From Streptomyces sp. NBC_01428 (GTDB lineage Bacteria > Actinomycetota > Actinomycetes > Streptomycetales > Streptomycetaceae), in the NCBI RefSeq assembly GCF_036231965.1, contig NZ_CP109499.1:744001-808000 (forward strand): a DNA stretch of 64,000 bases, read 5' to 3'. Every line of letters starts with the position of its first letter. The stretch's first letter is position 1. Both the position numbers and the translations under genes were made by a program. The notes beneath the pieces were generated by a model. It saw only the letters and a list, made by a program, of their open reading frames with translations. It had not been told where the DNA came from and did no database searches. This document shows, one piece after another, positions 24,924 to 32,791 of this stretch.

Positions 24924-25949
24924 TCACCCGCCCTGCCCCGCATCCGCGACGAGCATCCGCCCCGGACCCTCTTGACCCGCTCCCCCGACGCCCGCGCCCA
25001 ACGCTCGCGCCGTCTCCCGCGCCTCCTTGCGGATCAGCCAGTCCCGGTAGGCCGGCGCCTGGTAAGCCGCCTCCCAGTACGCCTCCTCCAACTCCTTGTA
25101 GCCGTTGTCGAGTTCGGCCTCGGTGCGTGCCGCCAGCAGGAGCCGTACGCCGATCGGGTCGCCCTGGAGCGGGCGGATGGCGACGTCGGAGCGAGGGCGA
25201 GCGGTGGGCTGACTGACCGTGACGACCTCGCCGGTGGCGGCCAGCGAGTAGGCGGTCAGGTAGTCGCCGTGCAGCATGTCGGGGTCGAGTCCCGCCCCGC
25301 GCAGCACGCGACACACTCCGTCCCACTCGCCGTCGACGGTCGAGTCCACCATCCACTGCTCGTCGGCGAGTTCGGCGAGGGGCACTTCGTGTCGCCGGGC
25401 CGCGGGGTGTTCGGGGGCGAGCGTCACGAACTGCGGCTCACGCTCGACGAGAACGCGCAGGCAGAGTTCGGGCGGGACGGAGAGGGGGCTGCCCTCCACC
25501 TCGTGAACGAAGGCGAGTTCGAGCCAGCCCCCGGCGACCATGTTCAGCAGGGAGTTCGCCGACACGTCCATCCGCAGGGTGGGTTCGGTTCGCGGGACCC
25601 GGGTGCGCAGTCGCCGGATCCAGCCGGGCAGGGCGCGGCTGGCCGTGGCGCCGATCCGCAGTCGGCGTTCGTCGGCGGCCCGGGCGACCGCGGCTCTCGT
25701 CTCCGTGACCATCGCCGTGAACTCCGCGACAAGGGGCCGCGCCCGGCTCAGTACGGCGTGGCCGAGCGGTGTAGGACGGCAGCCCGTGCCCGCGCGGACG
25801 AAGAGCTGCCCGCCGAGGGTCTGCTCGATGCGGCGCAACTGGGTGCTCAACGAAGGCTGTGCCACGCCGAGTTCGCGGGCAGCCTTGTGCAGGCTGCCCG
25901 CGTCGGCGATGGCGCACAGGGCACGTAAGTGCCGCACCTCCAGATCCAT
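24924..25949 (-). CDS. snpR: LysR-family regulator of the snapalysin gene
   Basis: 341 residues from ATG 25949. LysR helix-turn-helix at about 1-60 (LEVRHLRALCAIADAGSLHK, AARELGVAQPSLSTQLRRIE, QTLGGQLFVRAG) and the CRPTPLGH wing, then an effector-binding domain (RLRIGATASRALPGWIRRL). The C-terminal tail is Gly-rich. It is divergent from the snapalysin gene, the same arrangement as the LysR activator of the small neutral protease in other Streptomyces; the symbol rests on that synteny. Confidence 0.85.
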   Translation of the reverse strand: MDLEVRHLRALCAIADAGSLHKAARELGVAQPSLSTQLRRIEQTLGGQLFVRAGTGCRPTPLGHAVLSRARPLVAEFTAMVTETRAAVARAADERRLRIGATASRALPGWIRRLRTRVPRTEPTLRMDVSANSLLNMVAGGWLELAFVHEVEGSPLSVPPELCLRVLVEREPQFVTLAPEHPAARRHEVPLAELADEQWMVDSTVDGEWDGVCRVLRGAGLDPDMLHGDYLTAYSLAATGEVVTVSQPTARPRSDVAIRPLQGDPIGVRLLLAARTEAELDNGYKELEEAYWEAAYQAPAYRDWLIRKEARETARALGAGVGGAGQEGPGRMLVADAGQGG

Positions 25950-26022
25950 GCCGGAAGGGTAGGGCGGCACGGGGCGGCGCACCAGATGTTCAAATCGCGA
26001 CGAACGCTCACGAGTCGACCCC

Positions 26023-26039
26023 GATAGCCCGGTGCTATC
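26023..26039. promoter_or_regulatory. LysR-type dyad between snpR and snpA
   Basis: GATAGC (26023-26028) and GCTATC (26034-26039) are perfect inverted repeats with a 5-base spacer, inside the 184-bp divergent region. ATAG-N7-CTAT is the usual shape of a LysR recognition site. It is about 95 bp upstream of the protease start, a sensible place for activation. Confidence 0.65.
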
Positions 26040-26133
26040 CCCTGTTGCCATCATCCGCCGGACCCTTCGCCTGCCCGACACTCCTGCTGAACCCATCGTT
26101 CACACCCCACACGAACGAGTAGGAGCACCCCCC

Positions 26134-26805
26134 ATGCTTTCCTCGAAGACGTCCCGCAGACTCGTGGCCCTCGCCCTCGGTACCGGCCTGGTGTCCGCCG
26201 CGCTCGGCACCGCGGTCCCGGCGAGTGCCCAGCCGGCCCCGGTCGCCCCGGCCACCGCGAACGCCCGGTACGTCGGTGGAGCCGAAGGCGCCGCCGGCAA
26301 CAAGGCGTTCTTCGACGCCGTGCTGAAGTCGGTCGCCAAGCGGCAGACGGCCAACCCGTCGCTCGCGTCGGTGACCGTCTACTACAACGCCTCGCAGGCG
26401 CCGAGCTTCCGCTCGCAGATATCGAGTGCCGCCTCGATCTGGAACAGTTCCGTGTCCAACGTCAAGCTCCAGTCGACCACGGGCGGCGCGGACTTCACCT
26501 ACTACGAGGGCAACGACTCGCGTGGTTCGTACGCTTCGACGAACGGCCACGGCAGCGGCTACATCTTCCTGGACTACGCGCAGAACCGGCAGTACGACTC
26601 GATCCGTGTCACCGCCCACGAGACGGGACACGTCCTGGGCCTGCCGGACCACTACAGCGGCCCGTGCAGTGAGTTGATGTCGGGCGGCGGCCCCGGCACG
26701 TCCTGCACCAACCGCTACCCGAACACGACCGAGCGCTCCCGCGTGAACCAGCTGTGGGCCAACGGTCTGGCGAAGGCCCTCGCCAAGGTGAACAAGGCCG
26801 CCTGA
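26134..26805 (+). CDS. snpA: Snapalysin-type secreted zinc metalloprotease
   Basis: 223 residues from ATG 26134 with AGGAG upstream. A signal peptide (basic MLSSKTSRR, hydrophobic core, ASA-like cleavage near residue 33) is followed by a short propeptide and a small M7-family catalytic domain. The metal site [11 protein letters not shown] is visible in full (HExxHxxGxxD, two His and an Asp as zinc ligands with catalytic Glu), followed by the Met-turn ELMSGG. Two cysteine pairs are possible. It acts outside the cell and is likely activated by the divergent LysR protein. Confidence 0.95.
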   Translation: MLSSKTSRRLVALALGTGLVSAALGTAVPASAQPAPVAPATANARYVGGAEGAAGNKAFFDAVLKSVAKRQTANPSLASVTVYYNASQAPSFRSQISSAASIWNSSVSNVKLQSTTGGADFTYYEGNDSRGSYASTNGHGSGYIFLDYAQNRQYDSIRVTAHETGHVLGLPDHYSGPCSELMSGGGPGTSCTNRYPNTTERSRVNQLWANGLAKALAKVNKAA

Positions 26806-26835
26806 CCCCCCACCGGCCGCACAACGGCGTAGGCA

Positions 26836-26872
26836 CCGTACGGGCCGTGGCATCACGCCACGGCCCGTACGG
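26836..26872. terminator. Perfect 16-bp hairpin terminator
   Basis: CCGTACGGGCCGTGGC (26836-26851) and its exact complement GCCACGGCCCGTACGG (26857-26872) flank an ATCAC loop. It lies 31 bp after snpA and before the end of the opposing operon, so it can act in both directions. Confidence 0.85.
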
Positions 26873-26981
26873 CACTTTCAGACGGAGGGGGAGACGGAGA
26901 GACGGGGACCGGGACGCTGACGGGGACGGGTCGTTCGTCCCGGACATCGTGCCGATCGACTCCGTGGTCCGGCCCTGCCGT

Positions 26982-27536
26982 TCAGGGGGTGCGGCCGATG
27001 AAGGCGAGCAGACGTGTCTGCACGTCGGCGCTCGCGGGGACCTCGACCCGCGGTCCGTACTGACCGCTCTTGCGGAGCACGTCGTCGAGGGGCAGCATCC
27101 CGTCGAGCAACCGCGCACACCTGACCGGATCGAGCGCCTCCTTCTGACCGGTGGCCCGCGCCAGGTCCCAGGTGTGCATGAAGACGTCGGCGGTGTAGAA
27201 GCGGTCGACCGCCTGGTCGAGAGGGACGTCGCCGATGTGCGGGTTCGACAGGACCTTGCCCGCCGTGGCCGGATCGTCGAGGAGCGCCTGCACTCCGTCG
27301 CAGTGGACGGTCCAGGCGGCGACCGGATCGTCGTCGACCGAGGGTCCGTGGGGAAGTTCGACGCCGGCGCCGGACTTCAGGAAGGCCGGGAACCATTCGA
27401 CGAGGTGGCGCACCACGTCCCGGGCGACCCAGTCCTCACAGGGCGCCGGATTGTTCCATGCCTCCGGGTCGACCCCGCGCACGCGTTCCGTGAAGTCCCC
27501 CGCGACGGTGCGGTGTTCGTCGGCTGCGCTCGTCAT
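26982..27536 (-). CDS. TIGR03086-type maleylpyruvate-isomerase-like metal-binding protein
   Basis: 184 residues from ATG 27536. The DinB/MDMPI-like four-helix pattern is clear: WNNPAPCEDWVARDVVRHLV, HPHIGDV-type turn (NPHIGDVPLDQAVDRF), and the second metal-site helix TADVFMHTWDLARATGQ. Three histidines spread over these helices are the likely metal ligands. It is third in an ArsR-SRPBCC-TIGR03086 operon and shares ATGA with the gene before it. The reaction is unknown; relatives are thiol-dependent transferases or isomerases. Confidence 0.88.
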   Translation of the reverse strand: MTSAADEHRTVAGDFTERVRGVDPEAWNNPAPCEDWVARDVVRHLVEWFPAFLKSGAGVELPHGPSVDDDPVAAWTVHCDGVQALLDDPATAGKVLSNPHIGDVPLDQAVDRFYTADVFMHTWDLARATGQKEALDPVRCARLLDGMLPLDDVLRKSGQYGPRVEVPASADVQTRLLAFIGRTP

Positions 27537-28099
27537 GGATTCAGTCCCTTTCCGTCGGTCCGAAGCTCCCCGCCGGAGTCGGTCGTGTCGTCGGCCTCGC
27601 CGATTCCCGGGTCCGCGAGCAACTCGTCGAGCCGCTCGTAGCCCTGGCGGACGCCGTCCTGCATGCCGCTCTTGACGATCGCGTCGCGGGCCTCGACGGA
27701 CTCCAGGACCGATGTCGCGGTGACCCGGGTGCGGCCACCGAGATCCTCGAAGACGGTCTTCTCCAGACTGACACTGTCCGGGTGACCGTCGTAGGCGAAG
27801 GTCTGCACGATGCGCTCGTCCGGGCGCACCTCGTGGAACACGCCCCGGAAGCCGTACTCGGTGCCGTCGTCCTCGCTGTGCACATAGCGGTACGCGCCGC
27901 CGCTGCGGGCGTCGTACTCGTCGATCCGCATCTTCAGCCGGCGCGGGCCGAGCCACTGGATGACGAGGTCGGGGTCCGTGTACGCCCTGAACACCCGGTC
28001 CGGCGAGGCGTCGAACTCCCGCGTGATGACGATGGTCGGCAGCGCCGGGTCGGCCTCGATCTGCGTCTCGAGCCGGCGGTTGGCCCCTGCGGTGCTCAT
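27533..28099 (-). CDS. SRPBCC (AHSA1-like) protein
   Basis: 188 residues from ATG 28099, which shares ATGA with the ArsR stop. The START fold is evident in TIVITREFDASPDRVFRAYT, DPDLVIQWLGPRRLKMRIDE, YDARSGGAYRYVHSEDDG and SGMQDGVRQGYERLDELLAD. Its C-terminus has an acidic low-complexity tail. It is the middle gene of a three-gene operon under the adjacent ArsR protein; a ligand-binding or small-molecule role is inferred from the fold. Confidence 0.9.
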   Translation of the reverse strand: MSTAGANRRLETQIEADPALPTIVITREFDASPDRVFRAYTDPDLVIQWLGPRRLKMRIDEYDARSGGAYRYVHSEDDGTEYGFRGVFHEVRPDERIVQTFAYDGHPDSVSLEKTVFEDLGGRTRVTATSVLESVEARDAIVKSGMQDGVRQGYERLDELLADPGIGEADDTTDSGGELRTDGKGLNP

Positions 28100-28458
28100 G
28101 ATGCTTCCTCCTTGGGCGTGTTGTCCTGCGCGGGCCGTTCCTCCATCTGCTCGAGTACGGCGTCGAGTCGGCGGAAGCGGTCCTCCGCCTCGCGGCGGTA
28201 CCGCTCGATCCACTTCGTCATCAGGTCGAACACCTCACCTTCGAGGTGGCAGGGCCGCCGCTGGGCGTCCCTGGTGCGACTGACGAGACCGGCGTCCTCC
28301 AGAACCTTGATGTGCTTGGACACGGCCTGGACGGTCACGTCGTACGGCTCGGCCAGTTCGTTCACCGTGGCGTCGCCGCCGGCCAGCCTCGCGACGATGT
28401 CGCGTCGCGTCGGGTCGGCCAGCGCGGAGAACACCCGGGACAGCCGGTCGTCGACCAC
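28096..28458 (-). CDS. ArsR-family regulator, first gene of SRPBCC operon
   Basis: 120 residues from GTG 28458, with a strong AGGAGGTGGGAC site. Winged-helix pattern: RVFSALADPTRRDIVARLAG, NELAEPYDVTVQAVSKHIKV, LEDAGLVSRTRDAQRRPCHL. There is no metal-binding CxC. Two dyads with ATTCAACC/GGTTGAAT-type arms lie immediately upstream, so autoregulation is likely. It differs from the module at 17908-18722 in placing the regulator first. Confidence 0.92.
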   Translation of the reverse strand: MVDDRLSRVFSALADPTRRDIVARLAGGDATVNELAEPYDVTVQAVSKHIKVLEDAGLVSRTRDAQRRPCHLEGEVFDLMTKWIERYRREAEDRFRRLDAVLEQMEERPAQDNTPKEEAS

Positions 28459-28472
28459 GTCCCACCTCCTCT

Positions 28473-28536
28473 ATTCAACCCCTCGGTTGAATAAACCGTA
28501 CGACCGCGTGCGCTCCCTTGTCAACCAATCGGTTGA
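28473..28536. promoter_or_regulatory. Tandem operator dyads of the second ArsR-SRPBCC operon
   Basis: ATTCAACCCCTCGGTTGAAT (28473-28492) has perfect 8-base arms; TCAACCAATCGGTTGA (28521-28536) has 6-base arms. Their centres are 46 bp apart. The first almost touches the ArsR ribosome site, a position suited to repression. The CAACC-N4-GGTTG core equals that of site 2 upstream of 18722. Confidence 0.75.
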
Positions 28537-28735
28537 ATAGCGGCGAGCGCCGCCCCGCCGGCGCGCCCGGGAGTGCGCCCGACAGGAGGTGCCGCACTCT
28601 TGCCGGACAGGCATGTACACGCCATGCTTGGCGGCGGCGGTCTACCCGCATAGACCGGGTCCTCGCCGCACCGACAGCCGTACCCGCTCCGCTGCACGCG
28701 ACCGTCCTTCCCCCACGTCCAGGAGGATCGCCCCA

Positions 28736-29890
28736 GTGAGACCCCGTCGACTCCGCACGCGCGGCGCCGTTGCCGCGCTCGCCGGAACGCTGCTCGCCCT
28801 GTCCGCCGGCCAGACAGCCGTCGCCGCCCGGGCGACCGCCGCGGGCCCCGCGCCCAGGACCGCCGCCACCGTCAGCGCCGCGCAGGACCAGGCGGCCCGC
28901 GCGATCGCCCGCTCCCTCACCGACTCCACCTGGCGGGCCCGCCTGCAGCGCGCCGCTCTCACGTCCGACGAGGTGCCCGTCACCGCCCTCGCCGCCCGGG
29001 AGGCCGGTCCGCTCAAGGCCACGCTCGCGGCTGCCGACCGTCGGATCACCGCCGCCAAGGGACTGGACGCGACGGCCGGTTCGCTGCTCAGGCTGCGCCT
29101 GGGCGCCGACGCCATGCGTGCCGCGCTGCGGTCCGGGACGACACCGTGGGTCGCCGCGGCCACCTCCGACGACGACACGCGAACGCTCGTCGCCTATGAC
29201 AGCCGGGGACGGTCCCACACGCTCGACGCCCACGACACGCCTGCCCGCCCGGTGTACGTCGTCGACATCGACGGCTCCGCGGCGCTGGCCGCCGGCCTCG
29301 ACGTCCTCAGCGACCGGCTCAACCGGTACGGACTGCGCTCCACGGCCCCGGACGCGCAGCCACGGGTCGGCCACGCGGCGGGCGCCCGGACGGCCGGAGG
29401 GGGCTTCTGGACCAGCCGGATCACGGCGGTGGAACTCTCGGACGACGAAGAGCCCTGGGCGAAGGGCGACGCCGAGATCTACACCCTCGTCACCGGCTTC
29501 GGACAGGACGGCGCGGTGCGGGTCGACCCCGTCGACATGCCGTACCTCGACGACGACGGGACCGTCTACCGGCCGAACCAGATCCTGGTCAACTGGTCGA
29601 ACTACAAGTACGACCTGGCCGACGCGGTGATGATGGAGGAGGACGGCAGCACCAACTACCGCGACCTCGCGAAGGCCATCGCCACCGCCCTGCTCACCAT
29701 CACGGACCAGGGCACCTACATCCCGCTCGTCAACGCCGTGCTGGACGCGATTCCGGACGACTGGTGGACGGACGACCCCGACTACGTCGACTCCTGGTAC
29801 ACCCTCGCCCGCAGCGACACCGGCACCCGCTACGGAGCGCGCGGCAACGGCTGGATGACCGTGGAGCCGTATTTCGTCCAGGAACTCTGA
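28736..29890 (+). CDS. Secreted DUF3103-like protein
   Basis: 384 residues from GTG 28736 with AGGAGG 10-15 bases upstream. A Sec signal (RRLRTRGAVAALAGTLLALS, cleavage after VAA near 31) leads into an Ala-rich helical region, then a compact domain with FWTSRITAVELSDDEEPWAK, GDAEIYTLVTGFGQDGAVRV and DSWYTLARSDTGTRYGARGN. This C-terminal pattern resembles the uncharacterised DUF3103 family. No catalytic motif is recognised. It should be exported. Confidence 0.8.
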   Translation: MRPRRLRTRGAVAALAGTLLALSAGQTAVAARATAAGPAPRTAATVSAAQDQAARAIARSLTDSTWRARLQRAALTSDEVPVTALAAREAGPLKATLAAADRRITAAKGLDATAGSLLRLRLGADAMRAALRSGTTPWVAAATSDDDTRTLVAYDSRGRSHTLDAHDTPARPVYVVDIDGSAALAAGLDVLSDRLNRYGLRSTAPDAQPRVGHAAGARTAGGGFWTSRITAVELSDDEEPWAKGDAEIYTLVTGFGQDGAVRVDPVDMPYLDDDGTVYRPNQILVNWSNYKYDLADAVMMEEDGSTNYRDLAKAIATALLTITDQGTYIPLVNAVLDAIPDDWWTDDPDYVDSWYTLARSDTGTRYGARGNGWMTVEPYFVQEL

Positions 29891-29898
29891 GACTCCGC

Positions 29899-30408
29899 TC
29901 ACCCCTTGTCCGGCGCGGGCTCCACGACGGAGAACACGGCGGGCCCCACGGTGAGCGTCCCGTCGGACAGCGGGCGGCAGCGGACCCCGGCACGGCCGCG
30001 CAGTGCCCGCTGGGCACCGGGGCCGAACATCGTGTCCATCCACGCGCAGGGCCGCGCCTCGCCGCGTACGGCCAGGACGACGGGGCCCGTACCGCTGTCC
30101 AGGGACACGGTGGCGCCGATGTACGACTCGATGTCGACGCCTCTCAGCAGGACGTTGCGCCGGGTGGCTCGCAGGTCCGCCGTCGCGTCGAGGCGCTCGG
30201 GGAAGCGTTCGGCCGCCATGAGCGTGACCGAGGCGTTGCGGTGGGCCGGACGATTGAAGTAGCGGTCACCGACGATGCCCAGGTCCGCGCGTACCCGCGC
30301 CGTCGTCACCAGGTCCTCGTCCGGCAGCGCGGGCGCCCCGTCACGGGGACGGCCCTCGAACCGGTGGACGGCGGACACCAGCAATTGAAGGATCTCCACA
30401 TGCTGCAC
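29899..30408 (-). CDS. MOSC-domain protein
   Basis: About 169 residues from GTG 30408 (GTG 30399 is as plausible; neither has a strong ribosome site). MOSC signs are HRFEGRPRDG, RADLGIVGDRYFNRPAHRNA, SVTLMAAERF, NVLLRGVDIESYIGATVSLD and a cysteine in EARPCAWMD, the expected sulfur-carrying residue. These domains transfer sulfur or bind molybdenum cofactor; stand-alone bacterial ones are little studied. It is convergent with the DUF3103-like gene, 8 bp away. Confidence 0.82.
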   Translation of the reverse strand: MQHVEILQLLVSAVHRFEGRPRDGAPALPDEDLVTTARVRADLGIVGDRYFNRPAHRNASVTLMAAERFPERLDATADLRATRRNVLLRGVDIESYIGATVSLDSGTGPVVLAVRGEARPCAWMDTMFGPGAQRALRGRAGVRCRPLSDGTLTVGPAVFSVVEPAPDKG

Positions 30409-30550
30409 CTGATCGAGCCTAGGCGACCGACCGTCCGCGGCTCGTCCCACCCCAAGGAGGCACAAGCCGGACATCGCGCTGACACGACGACGCCCGGCGT
30501 GGCAGGGTCGGCGGAGATCGAGGACAGCAGCGAGGAGAAGGGGGGCCTTT

Positions 30551-31126
30551 GTGGACAGCCGAACGTGGGACACGCTGGTCAGCTCGATGAAAGGCACCTA
30601 CGGCACAGGAGTGGGCGAGGGCGCGGTGCCCAAGCCGGTCATCATGCCGCTGGTGCGCGGCGAACTGGTCGGGCTGATATGGCTCCGCCCGGTCGTGCCC
30701 GGAGCCGACGCGCTCACCGGGATCGCCGCGCTGTCGAACATCGCGGCGGCGGCCGGGGCGGACGAGGTCGTCCTCGCGTGGGAGTCCCGCGACGTCAGCA
30801 CCGTGTGCGGGCTGCCCTGCGCCGGCCCTGTCCCGTGCCTGAACATGGTCCACGCCACCCCTGAGGGCCACGTGCTGCACCAGTTCCCCTACGACGAGAA
30901 ACTGTCCGCCCCGGAGGGCGAGGGTGAGGCGACGACGGTGGGAATCGAGTGGAAGGCGCCCCCTGCACCCCAGGAGGGCGGCGACCTGGTGGCGCCCGTC
31001 CGGGCCGCCGTGGACTACGCCTTCACGCCGATGGACATGGACCACCCCAATCCCTTCGGTGTCACCGTCGTCCTGATGGAGGAGGACGGCTACACCGTGC
31101 GCCTGACCGAGTCGCTGGACCGCTGA
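30551..31126 (+). CDS. Hypothetical protein, 191 aa
   Basis: GTG 30551 follows a purine-rich GAGGAGAAGGGGG ribosome site. Soluble protein with no signal or membrane segment; an Ala-rich core (LTGIAALSNIAAAAGADEVV), a Cys pair (CGLPCAGPVPC) and an acidic C-terminus. I do not recognise the family. It is divergent from the MOSC gene and upstream of an SRPBCC gene by 160 bp, so it is probably a separate unit. Confidence 0.75.
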   Translation: MDSRTWDTLVSSMKGTYGTGVGEGAVPKPVIMPLVRGELVGLIWLRPVVPGADALTGIAALSNIAAAAGADEVVLAWESRDVSTVCGLPCAGPVPCLNMVHATPEGHVLHQFPYDEKLSAPEGEGEATTVGIEWKAPPAPQEGGDLVAPVRAAVDYAFTPMDMDHPNPFGVTVVLMEEDGYTVRLTESLDR

Positions 31127-31286
31127 CCCGCCGGTGACCGCGACCGCCCGGGGACCGGCCCACGTGTCGGTCGCGTTGCGAAGGGGCTCTGGTTGACGCG
31201 ACGGGGGCGCGCAGGGCCCATAGTCTGGAGGTGCGCGGCCCGCCCGCGTACCCAGCGGCGTTCGTGATCGCAGCGCAGGAGGAATC

Positions 31287-31733
31287 GTGTCCGGTCAGTT
31301 CGAGGCGACAACCGAGGTCAACCGTCCCGTCGAGGAGGTGTTCGCCTTTCTCGCCGCCGGCACGAACGACCCCAAGTTCAGCCCCCGGGTGCAGGAGATC
31401 ACGAAGACGCCCGAGGGCCCGACGGCCGTGGGCACGATCTTCACCAGCGCGGTGAAGGACGCCGGCATGAAGTCGGCGCGCAGGTTCCGGATCACCGAGT
31501 TCGAGCCGCCCCACCTGATCCGCTGGACGGAGATCTCGAAGAACTCCGTGACGGCGGACGAGGGCGGCTACGACCTCGAGTCCACCGGCGCCGGCACGAC
31601 CCGCGTCCGGATCTACAACGTGCTCAACGGCCACGGCATCGGCAAGCTTCTCGTCGGCTTCGCGCTCGGCGCGGCCCGCAAGGACGCTCCGGCGTTCGGG
31701 CAGCGCATCAAGGCGGCGGTGGAGGCTTCCTGA
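31287..31733 (+). CDS. SRPBCC-family protein
   Basis: 148 residues starting at GTG 31287, directly after AGGAGGA. The polyketide-cyclase-like START fold is seen in FEATTEVNRPVEEVFAFLAA, GTNDPKFSPRVQEITKTPEG, RRFRITEFEPPHLIRWTEIS and the last helix. It has no regulator next to it, unlike the two other SRPBCC genes in the window. Ligand unknown. Confidence 0.87.
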   Translation: MSGQFEATTEVNRPVEEVFAFLAAGTNDPKFSPRVQEITKTPEGPTAVGTIFTSAVKDAGMKSARRFRITEFEPPHLIRWTEISKNSVTADEGGYDLESTGAGTTRVRIYNVLNGHGIGKLLVGFALGAARKDAPAFGQRIKAAVEAS

Positions 31734-31741
31734 ACCGCCGT

Positions 31742-31772
31742 CCTCAGCCGATCCCGTCGGTGTCGGCTGAGG
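31742..31772. terminator. Hairpin terminator after SRPBCC gene
   Basis: CCTCAGCCGA (31742-31751) and TCGGCTGAGG (31763-31772) form a perfect 10-bp stem with an 11-base loop, 9 bp after the SRPBCC stop and before the opposing DUF5994 gene. Confidence 0.75.
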
Positions 31773-31857
31773 ATGCCGCAGGTTCGGCTCGGTCAGGGTC
31801 TTGACCGGACCGGTCGGTTGTGGCCGGTCAGCCGGCAGCAGAGGCACGGGGCTCTCG

Positions 31858-32490
31858 TCAGAGTCCGACGATCAGGCGACCGGGACGAGCGTCCACGCCT
31901 GCCGGTTCGGCACCGGTCGGCGCGTGGTCGACGAGGCCGGTCTGCGCGGGAACGGCCGACGGCCTTGCCGACGCTCCGCCGTCCTCGTCCCACGCTTCGG
32001 CCGGGCTCGGCATCCCCTCGGTCGTGGCCACACCCGGCCGGTCCCTGCACGCCTCGACGAGAGCACTGGCGGTCAACGGCGGACCGTCACGGTCGGACGC
32101 GGCTGCCATCAGCCAGGCCGCCGACTCCGCGTCGGTCTCGGGCGGGATGATCAGGAGATCCCAGCGGCCGGTGCCGTAGGAGAGCAGGAGCAACTTGTGG
32201 GCGTCGATCTCCGGCGTGAACCAACCGACCTTGACGACATGGCCGTTCACGGGAACCTTGTGCGGGATGACGGGCCAGTACTGCGGATTGACCGCGACCC
32301 GGGTGATGCGGCCCCACCGGGAGTCAAGTACCTGGGTCAGCTCGGGCAGTTCGGTCAGGAGATCCCGGGAACGGGGCCACCAGGCACCGTCCAGGAGTCC
32401 GCGGGCGCCGCCTTCGGTCTTGAGAGCGAGCCGCGCGGCCGGAGGCTCGACGGACTCGGCGGAGGGCAGGGTGGACAAGGTCGCCGACAT
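31858..32490 (-). CDS. DUF5994-like protein (copy 1)
   Basis: 210 residues from ATG 32490 (MSATLSTLPSAESVEPPAAR). The conserved blocks are LLDGAWWPRSRDLLTELPEL, RWGRITRVAVNPQYWPVIP, VNGHVVKVGWFTPEIDAHKL and GRWDLLIIPPETDAESAAWL. These match copy 3 at 34319-34849 closely and copy 2 at 33836-34231 more loosely. The C-terminal 60 residues are low-complexity. Function unknown; family members are soluble Streptomyces proteins. It shares an upstream motif with neighbouring genes (32587-32607). Confidence 0.85.
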   Translation of the reverse strand: MSATLSTLPSAESVEPPAARLALKTEGGARGLLDGAWWPRSRDLLTELPELTQVLDSRWGRITRVAVNPQYWPVIPHKVPVNGHVVKVGWFTPEIDAHKLLLLSYGTGRWDLLIIPPETDAESAAWLMAAASDRDGPPLTASALVEACRDRPGVATTEGMPSPAEAWDEDGGASARPSAVPAQTGLVDHAPTGAEPAGVDARPGRLIVGL

Positions 32491-32586
32491 GATGCGGGCC
32501 TGTCTCCGGGCCACTTGTCAGTTGCCCGGGATTCGTGTCTCGCCGAAGACGACCCTGCATGGAAGCCGGTGCACGAAGTGCCCTCG

Positions 32587-32607
32587 GTACAGTTGACAGT
32601 ACTCCGC
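32587..32607 (-). promoter_or_regulatory. Shared upstream motif, DUF5994 copy 1
   Basis: On the minus strand CGGAGTACTGTCAACTGTAC lies about 100 bp before the start. A CGG(G)AGTA core followed by GT and an A/G-rich stretch also occurs before the genes starting at 34849, 35257 and, on the plus strand, 32792. It probably contains a promoter or activator element. Confidence 0.45.
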
Positions 32608-32659
32608 GCCCGTCACCGACCACGGTCGTGCGAGGGGCCGCGCCCCGATGTCCACCGCA

Positions 32660-32680
32660 CGGGAGTACGGTGAAGGAGCG
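32660..32680 (+). promoter_or_regulatory. Shared upstream motif, desaturase gene
   Basis: CGGGAGTACGGTGAAGGAGC, about 115 bp before the desaturase start. It is the plus-strand member of the CGG(G)AGTA motif set described for the DUF5994 genes. Confidence 0.4.
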
Positions 32681-32791
32681 AGGACTCCTCACGTGTCGCT
32701 GTCCCGCCCGGATCCGTTTCCCACGATTCCCGTCACAGGGGCAGCCCCTGACCCCGGCCGCGCCAGCCGCACCGAGGCCGAGGAGTTCCCC

